64,000 nucleotides of DNA from Litorimonas sp046250185 (GCF_046250185.1 NZ_CP176469.1); one strand, 5' to 3'; shown: positions 7,717 to 16,335, counted from the stretch's first letter. Notes: generated from the sequence alone by a model not told the origin. A program made the numbers and translations.

Positions 7717-8898
7717 ATGGCAGAAACTCTTATATCTCCTGATCATCGACCCGTGGCTGTTAAAGCTAGCGGGCCGATCCGCTTGGTCGGTTTAGGACGA
7801 AAGGAAATCGCGCAACACTTGACCGATCTCGGCGAAGAGTTGCGGATTGAACCTAAAAAAGTGCGCATGCGTACCAAGCAGATTTTTCATTGGATATATA
7901 ATTACGGCGTTACGGATTGGGATCAGATGACCAATATCGCGAAGCCCATGCGGGAAAAACTGGCGCAGTATTTTTCACTCGAACGCCCCGAAATCGTCGA
8001 ACGATTAGTCAGTGAGGACGGCACACGCAAATATCTGATCCGCATGTCCCCTGGCGTAGAAGTCGAAACTGTCTTTATTCCCGATGTGTCCAAGACAGGC
8101 GCATTGTGCGTGTCCTCTCAAGTTGGCTGCACGCTGACCTGCAAATTCTGCCACACAGGCACGCAACGTCTTGTGCGCAATTTGACGCCCGCCGAAATCG
8201 TCCTGCAAGTCATCATTGCCCGTGACGATTTGGGCGAGTGGCCCACGACACAGGAAAACCGTAAGCTCACCAATATCGTTTTTATGGGCATGGGCGAGCC
8301 GCTTTATAATACCCAAGCTGTCGGCGATTCCCTTGACACGATATGTGATCCAGAAGGACTCGGTATTGGCCGACGCCGTATTACGGTCAGCACATCTGGC
8401 GTTGTACCTGAAATCGGGCCTATGGGCGAGCGCACATCTGCCATGCTCGCGATCTCGCTCCATGCGGCCAATGATGAATTGCGCGAACAGATTATGCCGA
8501 TTAACCGCAAATATCCCCTCAAAGACCTGATGCAAGCCTGTCGCGATTACCCAGGCCTATCTAATTCCAAGCGCATTACATTTGAATATGTCATGCTAAA
8601 GGGTATCAATGATCAGCCTTGGCACGCCAAACAACTCATCAAACTGCTCAAAGGTATTCCCGCCAAGGTCAACTTGATCCCGTTCAATCCGTGGCCTGGT
8701 ACAGACTATGAATGTTCTGATTGGGAAACGATCGAAGCCTTTGCCGATCAAGTGAACCGCGCAGGCTATGCCAGCCCGATCCGCACCCCGCGAGGCCGCG
8801 ACATTTTCGCCGCGTGTGGGCAGCTAAAATCCGAATCTGAAAAGAAACGCGCAAGTGACATCCGAAAAGACGTGCGCGCATCTGAAGAATTATCTTGA
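7717..8898 (+). CDS. rlmN: Dual-specificity RNA methyltransferase RlmN
   Basis: A 393-residue radical SAM enzyme that methylates C2 of adenosine in 23S rRNA (A2503) and in some tRNAs (A37). The cluster-binding CxxxCxxC is C138-x3-C142-x2-C145 (G-C-T-L-T-C-K-F-C-H-T-G). G-M-G-E-P-L follows, and the C-terminal F-A-A-C-G-Q-L-K contains the second catalytic cysteine. Length and motif order are standard. The frame is open from TTG 7681, but ATG 7717 gives the family-like N-terminus. Confidence 0.95.
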   Translation: MAETLISPDHRPVAVKASGPIRLVGLGRKEIAQHLTDLGEELRIEPKKVRMRTKQIFHWIYNYGVTDWDQMTNIAKPMREKLAQYFSLERPEIVERLVSEDGTRKYLIRMSPGVEVETVFIPDVSKTGALCVSSQVGCTLTCKFCHTGTQRLVRNLTPAEIVLQVIIARDDLGEWPTTQENRKLTNIVFMGMGEPLYNTQAVGDSLDTICDPEGLGIGRRRITVSTSGVVPEIGPMGERTSAMLAISLHAANDELREQIMPINRKYPLKDLMQACRDYPGLSNSKRITFEYVMLKGINDQPWHAKQLIKLLKGIPAKVNLIPFNPWPGTDYECSDWETIEAFADQVNRAGYASPIRTPRGRDIFAACGQLKSESEKKRASDIRKDVRASEELS

Positions 8899-8985
8899 TC
8901 ATTTTCACCCTCTGGTGAAAGAACATATCGCGCAGCTCGTGTGGGGTGGGTCGCGACGGGCACACAAACATAATTGGACCACACC

Positions 8986-9399
8986 ATGCAGCCAGCACTT
9001 GAAAGCCTCGCATCAGGCTTCCCTTATTTGATCTTTTACCTGCTGACTATCACAGTCATTTTTATCGCCGGGCTTTTTATCTATACCAAGCTGACCCCGC
9101 ACAAAGAATTAGAATTAGTGCAAGCAGGCAACATGGCTGCCGCCATTCACTTCTCCTCGCTCGTGATCAGCTTGTCTTTGCCGCTCGCGGCATGTTTGGT
9201 GAACAAGTTTTCGCTAATCGACGTCGCTGTCTGGGGGACGTTCTCCGTGTTATTGCAGCTGTTCCTGTTTCGCCTGACGGATATGATTTTCCGCGGCATG
9301 CCAGAGCGGATCATTCGCGATGAGGCTGCGCCTGCGCTTGTGCTAGCGTCCTTTAAGGTGGCTGGTTCAATCATTCTCGCTTTCGCTATTTCAGGATAA
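8986..9399 (+). CDS. DUF350 family membrane protein
   Basis: A 137-residue integral membrane protein with four hydrophobic segments (about residues 8-32, 46-70, 75-95, 112-136), matching the short DUF350 family. The conserved feel of the family is visible in K-E-L-E-L-V-Q-A-G-N-M-A-A-A-I near the end of the first helix. Function is unknown. ATG 8986 is preferred over an in-frame TTG 12 bp upstream. The next gene starts 6 bp downstream, so it forms an operon with the anchored protease and the extensin-like protein. Confidence 0.8.
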   Translation: MQPALESLASGFPYLIFYLLTITVIFIAGLFIYTKLTPHKELELVQAGNMAAAIHFSSLVISLSLPLAACLVNKFSLIDVAVWGTFSVLLQLFLFRLTDMIFRGMPERIIRDEAAPALVLASFKVAGSIILAFAISG

Positions 9400-9405
9400 C
9401 CGCTG

Positions 9406-10203
9406 ATGAAGCGCGTCCCTGACTGGCTGATTTATCTCGTGGTGCTGTCGCTCTTCGTCTACAACGCGATGCAGCAAAAGCGCGAGATCGCGACGCCGAT
9501 TGCACCTGGCGAGCTTGGCGAAATCCTCCCGAGCCAAAGCCCGCGCGATGAACGCGTCATGGTCACGGTCGATGCCCCGCAATCAGGCATAGGTACTGCC
9601 TTTGCGATCGACACCAAAGGCACATGGATGACCGCCCGTCATGTCGTCGATAGCTGCGAAGATGTCGGCATCAAAGTGGGCAGAAGCAAGATTTTACGCA
9701 CAACCGTGCAGATCAATGAAGACGCCGATCTCGCCATTCTAAATTCCAGCTGGGCGCGCCGCCCGCTCCCGCCCGATGTCAATTCAGATCGCCGGATTGG
9801 CGAAACAGGCTTTTTCTTTGGCTTCCCTCAAGGCCGCCCCGGCGAAGTCGTTGGCTCACTCTTGGGTCGCGGTCGCATGATGGTGCGTGGTCGCTATCGC
9901 TCTGATGAAGGCGTGCTAGCGTGGTCAGAACTGGGCCGCACACGCGGTTTATTTGGATCCCTTGGCGGGCTATCTGGGTCGCCCGTGCTGGATTCTGATG
10001 GTGAAGTGATCGGCGTTGTGTCAGCAGAAAGCCCGCGTCGCGGCCGTGTATACACCGTTGCCCCACTTTACCTACGTCGCTATTTCGGAGCAACGTCAAC
10101 TACTGCCGCTGCTGAAGCGCTTTCCGTTGACACCTATGGTGTTCAGGCAGACCGCCTGCGCCGTGATCGCCGCGTCGCGCAAGTGATCTGCTTGGTCAAT
10201 TAA
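9406..10203 (+). CDS. Membrane-anchored trypsin-like serine protease
   Basis: A 265-residue protein with one N-terminal membrane helix (about 7-20) and a periplasmic chymotrypsin-fold protease domain. The triad is visible: H79 (T-A-R-H-V-V), D108 (D-A-D-L-A-I-L) and S190 (G-L-S-G-S-P-V, the GxSGxP box). There is no PDZ domain, unlike DegP/DegS. The stop codon abuts the next ATG (TAAATG at 10201-10206), so translation with the downstream gene is probably coupled. Envelope quality control or peptidoglycan-enzyme processing is possible but not shown. Confidence 0.8.
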   Translation: MKRVPDWLIYLVVLSLFVYNAMQQKREIATPIAPGELGEILPSQSPRDERVMVTVDAPQSGIGTAFAIDTKGTWMTARHVVDSCEDVGIKVGRSKILRTTVQINEDADLAILNSSWARRPLPPDVNSDRRIGETGFFFGFPQGRPGEVVGSLLGRGRMMVRGRYRSDEGVLAWSELGRTRGLFGSLGGLSGSPVLDSDGEVIGVVSAESPRRGRVYTVAPLYLRRYFGATSTTAAAEALSVDTYGVQADRLRRDRRVAQVICLVN

Positions 10204-10938
10204 ATGCCCGCGTGGTTAGAGCGTCAATGGCCGTGGCTGGTCTGGATTATATTCGCAGCTATTATCGGCATAGGCGTTGCTGCAGCAAATCGTTACATCC
10301 CAAAGCAACACCTCCCATGGGCGAAACTAGACCCGACTTTACCGCTAGGGTTTGGCACGAAAAGCCAACTCCTGCGCCTGTCGCTGGAACCGTCCGAGAC
10401 TTGCATGACCCTCGCCCGCGACATCACCGATTTCGAAACTATCCCGTCAGAGCCCAAAGGCCCGAAAGGACTGGACGGCAGCGGTGTCTGCGGCTGGAAA
10501 GTCGCGCGGCTGGTCTATGGCAGCGACGATACAGTCCTGGCTCCGGGTGAAGCCAATATGCAATGCCCGCTCTCTGTCGGGACATATCTTTGGATGCGCG
10601 AACTAGATGTGCTCGCAGTAGAGCGTTTCGGTGTCGGCCTCGCCAAAATTCATCACATGGGCACCTATTCTTGCCGCCGCCAACGCGGCAATGGATCAGG
10701 CAAATGGAGCGAACATGCTTTTGGCAATGCGTGGGACGTTGCCGCGTTCGAGCTAGAAGATAAAACGCTCATCAGCGTGAAATCCGACTGGGCAGATAAG
10801 GGCGATGAAGGCGCGTATTTGCGCGAGGCCCGCCGCGCCGCCTGCAAGATTTTCAAAGTCACCCTTAGCCCAGACTACAACGCCGCCCACCACGACCACT
10901 TCCACCTCGACATGGGCCCGTCGAGTAGCTGTCGGTGA
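10204..10938 (+). CDS. Extensin-like C-terminal domain protein (M15-like fold)
   Basis: A 244-residue protein with an N-terminal membrane helix (about 9-26) and an extensin-like C-terminal domain, a family related to zinc D-Ala-D-Ala peptidases. The putative metal/active-site set is seen in S-E-H-A-F-G-N-A-W-D-V and H-H-D-H-F-H-L-D near the C-terminus, and several cysteines may form disulfides. It should act on peptidoglycan or a cell-wall ligand in the periplasm. It is directly coupled to the protease upstream, suggesting a shared envelope task. Confidence 0.8.
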   Translation: MPAWLERQWPWLVWIIFAAIIGIGVAAANRYIPKQHLPWAKLDPTLPLGFGTKSQLLRLSLEPSETCMTLARDITDFETIPSEPKGPKGLDGSGVCGWKVARLVYGSDDTVLAPGEANMQCPLSVGTYLWMRELDVLAVERFGVGLAKIHHMGTYSCRRQRGNGSGKWSEHAFGNAWDVAAFELEDKTLISVKSDWADKGDEGAYLREARRAACKIFKVTLSPDYNAAHHDHFHLDMGPSSSCR

Positions 10939-11097
10939 GGGTATAATCCCGCCCAAAAATCCAACCTTACCGCCCTTATCCCCATCAATTTTAGTCTCTC
11001 CCTGCGGCGATTTGGCTTGATCTCGGTTGCGCGGTTGTATTTTGGAACTCAGCCCTTATCTCCCCGTTGCAATACCGTATTCTAAAAGGAGATATTC

Positions 11098-11643
11098 ATG
11101 CGCAACACTGTGCCAAATGTAACATTCAAAACACGAGTCCGCGACGAATCTGTTGGCGGCGATAATCCATTTGTCTGGAAAGATCTGACAAGTGACGAGA
11201 TTTTTAAGGGCAAAAAAGTTGTCCTCTTCGCTCTACCCGGTGCGTTCACACCGACCTGCTCCACGACGCATTTGCCGCGTTATGAAGAGCTTTATGAAGA
11301 CTTCAAAGCTGAGGGCATTGACGAAGTCATCTGCCTGTCTGTGAATGATGCGTTCGTGATGTATCAGTGGGGCCTGCATCAAGGTCGTAAGAACGTCTTC
11401 CTTCTGCCAGACGGCACAGGTGAGTTCACGCGCAAAATGGGCATGTTGGTCAACAAAGACAATCTCGGCTTTGGCTATCGCAGCTGGCGCTACTCCATGT
11501 TGGTCAATGACGGCAAAATCGAGAAGATGTTCACTGAGGCTGACTTTGGCGATATGTGCCCGACGGACCCGTTTGAAGTGTCTGACGCTGACACAATGCT
11601 CAATTATGTCCGCGGCAAAGAGCAAGCTGCTAACGCCGCTTAA
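11098..11643 (+). CDS. Peroxiredoxin, Prx5/hybrid-like type
   Basis: A 181-residue thiol peroxidase. The peroxidatic cysteine is C54 in P-G-A-F-T-P-T-C-S-T-T-H-L-P. A further cysteine lies in D-F-G-D-M-C-P near residue 150. The W-S/R-Y-S-M-L-V strand and the overall length match the Prx5 subfamily (glutaredoxin- or glutathione-dependent), which reduces H2O2 and alkyl hydroperoxides. A strong AAAAGGAG ribosome site precedes the ATG, and a terminator follows at 11667-11693, so the gene is monocistronic. Confidence 0.9.
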   Translation: MRNTVPNVTFKTRVRDESVGGDNPFVWKDLTSDEIFKGKKVVLFALPGAFTPTCSTTHLPRYEELYEDFKAEGIDEVICLSVNDAFVMYQWGLHQGRKNVFLLPDGTGEFTRKMGMLVNKDNLGFGYRSWRYSMLVNDGKIEKMFTEADFGDMCPTDPFEVSDADTMLNYVRGKEQAANAA

Positions 11644-11666
11644 TCGTTTCCGCGATACGTTTTCTG

Positions 11667-11693
11667 AAAGGCTCCCGCTTGGGAGCCTTTTTT
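11667..11693 (+). terminator. Rho-independent terminator of the peroxiredoxin gene
   Basis: Perfect 10-bp stem AAAGGCTCCC/GGGAGCCTTT with GCTT loop, followed by further T residues, 24 nt after the stop codon. Confidence 0.9.
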
Positions 11694-11713
11694 ATTGGCG
11701 CTGATGATTGAGC

Positions 11714-11792
11714 AAAAAAAAGCGGCTCCTTTTTAAGAAGCCGCAAGTTCAAAGGGATAGTCCATGACGTCCAGGGGAAGGATGTTAGAACT
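11714..11792 (-). ncRNA. Candidate small RNA A (paralogue of candidate B)
   Basis: On the minus strand a TATATAAG -10-like box (about 11797-11804) would start a transcript near 11792. It ends at a strong intrinsic terminator: stem GCGGCTTCTT/AAGGAGCCGC, loop AAA (11722-11744), then eight T. The predicted RNA is about 79 nt. Its single-stranded part is pyrimidine-rich (ATCCTTCCCC, 11775-11784), complementary in kind to ribosome sites. The 12-nt box TCCCTTTGAACT (11746-11757) precedes the terminator stem. No gene on this strand is nearby for the terminator to serve. The same plan recurs 170 bp away. The start and the -35 are not well defined. Confidence 0.55.
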
Positions 11793-11884
11793 AAGACTTA
11801 TATAGGGACGAGTATGTTGCAGGCGTATGACACTCACCTAACATTTCCGTCATGTGAACGGATCGTAATGTCTTGAGCTGCGTC

Positions 11885-11960
11885 AAAAAAAGACCTGCCT
11901 CGACTATGTCAAAGCAGGCCAGTTCAAAGAGAGAGACTTAAAGGAGAGATTTCTAAGCCT
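11885..11960 (-). ncRNA. Candidate small RNA B (paralogue of candidate A)
   Basis: On the minus strand TATAGATATAT (11962-11972) could be the -10, giving a start near 11960. The transcript ends in a 13-bp terminator stem (GGCCTGCTTTGAC/GTCGAGGCAGGTC, AUA loop, 11892-11920) plus seven T. Length is about 76 nt. It has CTCTCCTTT in the unpaired part. The box TCTCTTTGAACT (11921-11932), identical at 11 of 12 positions to that of candidate A, directly precedes the terminator. Repeated architecture in an otherwise empty 400-bp gap supports a small-RNA pair that could act on ribosome-binding sites; targets are unknown. Confidence 0.55.
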
Positions 11961-12056
11961 GATATATCTATAGCGCGAACTAGCTGAATAGCGGCTGAAC
12001 GCTATGTCAGCGCCAGAAACCTTGACCTCGCGCGCCAAAGCCCACACATAGCGCCC

Positions 12057-12743
12057 ATGGCTAAACTTGATCTCAAACTAATTCCCGTCACCCCTTTCGC
12101 GCAAAACTGCTCTCTACTCTATGATGTAGAGACCAAAGAAGGTGTGCTGATTGATCCAGGCGGGGAGGCACCAAAGATTCGCGCAGCGCTGGATAAATAC
12201 GGCGTGACGCTGAAGGAAATCTGGCTAACGCATGGCCATCTGGATCATGCGGGCGGCGCAGCAGACCTACGCGAGGAACTGGGCGTCAAAGTCATCGGCC
12301 CCCATGAGGACGATCAATTCTGGATGGACGAGATTGAAACGCATTGGGCCAATTATGGCCATGCTGGTATGGGTAAAAATATCGTGCCCGACCGCTACCT
12401 AGAGGACGGCGATACGCTGACCCTTGGCGATACAGAGTTTAAAGTTGTTCACACCCCTGGTCATACGCCTGGCCATGTTGTTATTCATAATCAAGATATG
12501 AAAATCGCTTTTGTCGGCGATGTGATTTTCCGAGGCTCAATCGGACGCACAGACTTCCCTCGCAGCAATCATCAAGACTTGCTTGACAGCATCACACAAA
12601 AGCTCTGGCCGCTCGGCAATGATATGCGCTTCGTCCCAGGTCACGGTATGATGAGTACGTTCGGTCAAGAGCGTAAAGACAATGCCTATGTCGCTGATGA
12701 CATTATCGGCACGACAGCGCCTAATCACAGCGGCGTTGGCTAG
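12057..12743 (+). CDS. MBL-fold hydrolase, glyoxalase II-like (YcbL type)
   Basis: A 228-residue metallo-beta-lactamase-fold hydrolase. The zinc motif T-H-G-H-L-D-H is at 58-64; the further metal ligands are in H-T-P-G-H-T-P-G-H, G-D-V-I-F and P-G-H-G. Size and motifs match YcbL-type hydroxyacylglutathione hydrolases (type II glyoxalase II), which cleave S-D-lactoylglutathione. There is no C-terminal substrate domain as in GloB. hrcA begins 2 bp after its stop, so they are probably co-transcribed. Confidence 0.85.
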   Translation: MAKLDLKLIPVTPFAQNCSLLYDVETKEGVLIDPGGEAPKIRAALDKYGVTLKEIWLTHGHLDHAGGAADLREELGVKVIGPHEDDQFWMDEIETHWANYGHAGMGKNIVPDRYLEDGDTLTLGDTEFKVVHTPGHTPGHVVIHNQDMKIAFVGDVIFRGSIGRTDFPRSNHQDLLDSITQKLWPLGNDMRFVPGHGMMSTFGQERKDNAYVADDIIGTTAPNHSGVG

Positions 12744-12745
12744 GC

Positions 12746-13834
12746 ATGTCTGACCCCCTGCCCTTTTTCTCACTCTCTGATCTGGACAGTCGCGCGCGCG
12801 ACGTATTCCGAGAGATTGTAGAGAGCTATCTTGAGACAGGTCAGCCCGTAGGCTCCCGCACGCTGGCGTTATCGTCAGGGCACAAACTGTCACCCGCGAC
12901 GATCCGCAATACTATGGCCGACCTTTCCCGTTATGGCTTGCTTGCAAGTCCGCACGTAAGCGCGGGCCGTATTCCAACGCAAGCAGGACTGCGCCTCTTC
13001 GTCGATGGCCTGCTGGAGATCGGTGATCTGGGTCAACAAGAACGGCAACGGTTGGAAGCGAAACTTGCGGCCGACAATCTCGCGCCCAAGCAAATTTTTG
13101 AACAAGCCAGCGGGATGCTCGCGGGGTTAGCGGGTGGCGCTGGGCTCGTTTTGACGCCCACTGAAAGTGGCCCGCAGAGCCAACCCCTCAAACACGTCGA
13201 GTTCGTGGCCCTAGATGAAGGTCAAACGCTGGTGGTCTTGGTTTATGCCGACGGGCGGGTTGAGAACCGCCTAATGCCGCAACCCGCTGGGCTTCTGCCA
13301 GCTTCCCTTGAACGGGCTGGCAATTTTCTTTCGGCGCGTCTGCGCGGACGGAAATTGTCCGAAGCCCGTGCTGATATTCTGCGCGAAATGACAGAGGGCC
13401 GCGCCGAGATTGATCAAGCCGCGCAAACTTTGATCGCGCAAGGTCTCGCTGACTGGTCTGGCCAAGATAAAACGGCTGAAAATCGAACTTTAATTGTGCG
13501 TGGACAGGCCCGACTCCTTGACAATTTGGAGGCGCAAACCGATCTGGAGCGTATACGTTTGTTGTTTGAAGATTTGGAGCGCAAAGAAGAGTTAATCGCT
13601 CTGCTGGACCGCACGGAAACAGCGGACGGCGTGAAAATTTTTATCGGCACAGAGAACCCGCTTTTTTCTCTGTCTGGCAGTTCTGTCGTGATCGCACCCT
13701 ATCACGATAAGGATCAGAACATTCTGGGTGCATTGGGCGTGATTGGCCCAACGCGTATAAATTATGCCCGTGTCATACCGATGGTGGATTACACGGCAAA
13801 ACTGGTCGGGCGCTGGCTCGGCGAACAGACATAA
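12746..13834 (+). CDS. hrcA: Heat-inducible transcription repressor HrcA
   Basis: A 362-residue repressor that binds CIRCE operators, classically before groESL, and needs GroEL for activity. The N-terminal winged helix shows R-A-R-D-V-F-R-E-I-V-E-S-Y-L-E-T-G-Q-P-V-G-S-R-T-L, then L-S-P-A-T-I-R-N-T-M-A-D-L and the wing G-L-L-A-S-P-H-V-S-A-G-R-I-P-T. The C-terminal GAF-like region ends with G-V-I-G-P-T-R-I-N-Y-A-R-V-I-P-M-V. I see no CIRCE element in front of it. It heads hrcA-grpE, the usual alphaproteobacterial pair, with grpE 12 bp downstream. Confidence 0.97.
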   Translation: MSDPLPFFSLSDLDSRARDVFREIVESYLETGQPVGSRTLALSSGHKLSPATIRNTMADLSRYGLLASPHVSAGRIPTQAGLRLFVDGLLEIGDLGQQERQRLEAKLAADNLAPKQIFEQASGMLAGLAGGAGLVLTPTESGPQSQPLKHVEFVALDEGQTLVVLVYADGRVENRLMPQPAGLLPASLERAGNFLSARLRGRKLSEARADILREMTEGRAEIDQAAQTLIAQGLADWSGQDKTAENRTLIVRGQARLLDNLEAQTDLERIRLLFEDLERKEELIALLDRTETADGVKIFIGTENPLFSLSGSSVVIAPYHDKDQNILGALGVIGPTRINYARVIPMVDYTAKLVGRWLGEQT

Positions 13835-13846
13835 AAGGACGAACTC

Positions 13847-14479
13847 ATGGCTGACAAGAAAACGCCCGAGATTGACGACGGGTTGCCAAGCGACGAAGAA
13901 TTAGACGCGCTGCAAGCCGAGATCAACGAAGCGAAAGCTGGCATGGCTGCTCGCGCCGAAAAAGAGGCTGAAGAAGCTGCCAAAGCTGAGGCGACGCCAG
14001 ATGAACGCGTGGCGCAGTTAGAGGCTGAACTCGCGGCCCTGAAAGATCAAGCCCTCCGTGCTATGGCGGATGCCGAGAACGTCAAGAAACGGGCGGAACG
14101 CGAAGTCGCTGCCGCGCGTGTGTTTGGTATTGAGCGTTTTGCCATGGATGTCCTATCAGTCCACGATAACCTCTCCCGGGCGCTACAAACGCTCGACGGG
14201 AAAGCCAAAGAAGACTTAGGCGATAACGCCAAGAACTTGCTAGACGGCATTGAGCTGACCGAAAAAGACTTGATCATGATCCTATCCCGTCACGGCGTCC
14301 GCGCTGTGCCAGGGGTTGGCGCAAAATTTGATCCGAATGTCCATCAGGCCGTTGCGCAGATCCCGTCTGACGAAGACAAAGGCCATGTCGCGACTGTGAT
14401 GCAAACAGGCTTCACCTTGGGCGAGAGAACGCTACGCGCCGCCATGGTCGCCGTTAGCACTGGGCCCGCCAAAACTTAG
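13847..14479 (+). CDS. grpE: Nucleotide exchange factor GrpE
   Basis: A 210-residue cochaperone that exchanges ADP on DnaK. An acidic, Ala/Glu-rich coiled-coil N-terminus (about 1-70) leads to the dimer helix with D-A-E-N-V-K-K-R-A-E-R-E (about 81-92). The C-terminal beta domain contains P-N-V-H-Q-A-V and the G-F-T-L-G-E-R-T-L-R-A-A-M-V motif. An AAGGACG ribosome site precedes the ATG. The TAG stop directly abuts the GTG start of mutM, indicating translational coupling of a chaperone gene to a repair gene. dnaK is not in the window. Confidence 0.97.
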   Translation: MADKKTPEIDDGLPSDEELDALQAEINEAKAGMAARAEKEAEEAAKAEATPDERVAQLEAELAALKDQALRAMADAENVKKRAEREVAAARVFGIERFAMDVLSVHDNLSRALQTLDGKAKEDLGDNAKNLLDGIELTEKDLIMILSRHGVRAVPGVGAKFDPNVHQAVAQIPSDEDKGHVATVMQTGFTLGERTLRAAMVAVSTGPAKT

Positions 14480-15316
14480 GTGCCAGAACTCCCCGAAGTC
14501 GAGACCGTGATGCGGGGCTTGTCCCCCGTTATGGAAGGGTTTGTGTTTGAGGGCGTGACGCTCAACCGTCCAGACCTTCGCTTTCCCTTTGGTGATGATT
14601 TCGTCGCGCGGGTGCAGGGGCAAACTCTGTCGAAACTCTCCCGTCGCGCCAAATTCCTGCAAGCTGAACTCTCCAGCGGCGAGCGGCTATTCATGCACCT
14701 CGGCATGAGCGGGCGTTTCACGATCGACGCAGCCCCTACAGCTGACTTCGTCCACACACACAATACAAACCCTAAGCACGACCATGTTGTCTTTCAGATG
14801 AGCAGCGGAGCGCGGGTGACGTTTAATGATCCGCGCCGGTTTGGCTTTATGGAGCTAGTCGCCGCTAACGCGCCTTACCGTTTAGATGATCTCGGCCCAG
14901 AACCGCTATCCAATCAATTTAACGCCCCCGATCTGCGCCAACGCCTGAAAGGCAAGAAGAGCAAGATCAAGGCGGCCTTACTTGATCAGCATGTCGTGGC
15001 AGGGTTGGGCAATATATATGTTTGCGAGGCCTTGTTTCGCACAGGCATCACGCCACGCCGCGGTGCAGGACGCTTGACTGTCACGGAGACCGAAACGCTC
15101 GTGCGCCATATTAAAGACGTGATCACAGAAGCGATTGCAGCGGGCGGCAGCAGCTTGCGCGATTTTGCCAATACAGACGGCGATCTCGGTTATTTCCAGC
15201 ACACATTCAGCGTCTACGGCCGTGAGGGGCAGCCTTGCCAGACATGCAACGCCCCTATCACGCGCATCGTGCAAAGCGGGCGGTCTAGCTTTTACTGTCG
15301 CGCCTGCCAAAAATAG
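14480..15316 (+). CDS. mutM: Formamidopyrimidine-DNA glycosylase
   Basis: A 278-residue bifunctional glycosylase/AP lyase removing 8-oxoguanine and formamidopyrimidines. It starts with GTG; the mature N-terminus P-E-L-P-E-V-E-T-V provides the catalytic proline and glutamate. K-L-S-R-R-A-K-F holds the conserved lysine, H-L-G-M-S-G-R-F follows, and the helix-two-turn-helix has G-L-G-N-I-Y. The C-terminal zinc finger is C-Q-T-C ... Y-C-R-A-C. It is complete and standard. It abuts grpE with no spacer. Confidence 0.97.
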   Translation: MPELPEVETVMRGLSPVMEGFVFEGVTLNRPDLRFPFGDDFVARVQGQTLSKLSRRAKFLQAELSSGERLFMHLGMSGRFTIDAAPTADFVHTHNTNPKHDHVVFQMSSGARVTFNDPRRFGFMELVAANAPYRLDDLGPEPLSNQFNAPDLRQRLKGKKSKIKAALLDQHVVAGLGNIYVCEALFRTGITPRRGAGRLTVTETETLVRHIKDVITEAIAAGGSSLRDFANTDGDLGYFQHTFSVYGREGQPCQTCNAPITRIVQSGRSSFYCRACQK

Positions 15317-15388
15317 CCTGACAATTCGTCCCCTTGTTTTGCTCTCTACGCCCGTGTAAACGCCGCCAACAATTCTAAGGAGCGCCTC

Positions 15389-16162
15389 ATGGGCTATGAC
15401 ATGATAGAACTGACAAAGGACGGCGCGGTCGCAACGATCAAGCTGGATCGTCCCAAGTCGCTAAACGCACTGAACACAGAAATGATGGGCGAAGTCGCCA
15501 AAGCGCTAGCGGCGCTTGAAAAAGACGACGCCATTGGCTGCGTGATCCTGACGGGCGGGGAGAAAGCTTTTGCGGCAGGCGCAGACATCAAAGAAATGGC
15601 CGACCTCACCTTCCTCGAGATGTACAAGTCTGGCCTATTTCATAATCACGAAGCCGTCGACCGCTTTCGCAAACCAATCATTGCGGCAGTCGCAGGCTAC
15701 GCGCTGGGCGGTGGCTGTGAAATCGCGATGATGTGCGATTTCATTATTGCCGCTGATACTGCGAAATTCGGCCAGCCAGAGATCAATCTCGGCGTTATGC
15801 CAGGGATTGGCGGCACGCAACGCCTCGCTCGCGCCATCGGCAAAGCCAAAGCCATGGACCTCTGCCTGACGGGGCGTATGATGGAAGCGGCTGAAGCTGA
15901 GGCCAGCGGACTTGTGGCGCGCGTGGTGCCCCTCGACAATTTGATGGACGTTGCCAAAGAGGCCGCCGTGAAAATCGCGGCACAAAGTCAGCCCATCAGC
16001 ATGATGACCAAAGAAACGATCAAAACAGGCTTTGAGATGAGCCTAGAGCAAGGCATCAACTTTGAACGTCGCATGTTCCAAGCGATGTTCACGACCGAAG
16101 ATCAGAAAGAAGGCATGGCCGCCTTCGTCGAGAAGCGCAAACCGCATTTTAAGAATAAGTAG
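15389..16162 (+). CDS. Enoyl-CoA hydratase (crotonase family)
   Basis: A 257-residue crotonase that hydrates trans-2-enoyl-CoA in fatty-acid oxidation. The oxyanion-hole segments are A-F-A-A-G-A-D-I-K-E-M and Y-A-L-G-G-G-C-E. The second catalytic glutamate is in P-E-I-N-L-G-V-M-P-G-I-G-G-T-Q-R-L. Both catalytic Glu positions are kept, favouring a true hydratase. It lies between mutM and rpsT, a common order in alphaproteobacteria. A weak hairpin ACAGCC/GGCTGT (16195-16216) follows the stop. Confidence 0.92.
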   Translation: MGYDMIELTKDGAVATIKLDRPKSLNALNTEMMGEVAKALAALEKDDAIGCVILTGGEKAFAAGADIKEMADLTFLEMYKSGLFHNHEAVDRFRKPIIAAVAGYALGGGCEIAMMCDFIIAADTAKFGQPEINLGVMPGIGGTQRLARAIGKAKAMDLCLTGRMMEAAEAEASGLVARVVPLDNLMDVAKEAAVKIAAQSQPISMMTKETIKTGFEMSLEQGINFERRMFQAMFTTEDQKEGMAAFVEKRKPHFKNK

Positions 16163-16226
16163 TCTCTAGGTATAAGTGGTCTGGAAAAATAAGCACAGCC
16201 CACCTATATAGGCTGTAGAACAAGTG

Positions 16227-16255
16227 TTGACGCGCCCGATATGGGTGGCTATAGG
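16227..16255 (+). promoter_or_regulatory. Sigma-70 type promoter of rpsT
   Basis: TTGACG (16227-16232), 17-bp spacer, TATAGG (16250-16255). The transcript would start near 16262, leaving a leader of about 74 nt. One GANTC site (GAATC, 16271-16275) lies just inside that leader. Confidence 0.65.
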
Positions 16256-16335
16256 CCGCGCTTGAAATTTGAATCGATTGCGATGGCTTGCCGACTGTAA
16301 TCGACATACCCTGATTAAAGATATTGAGGAATAGC

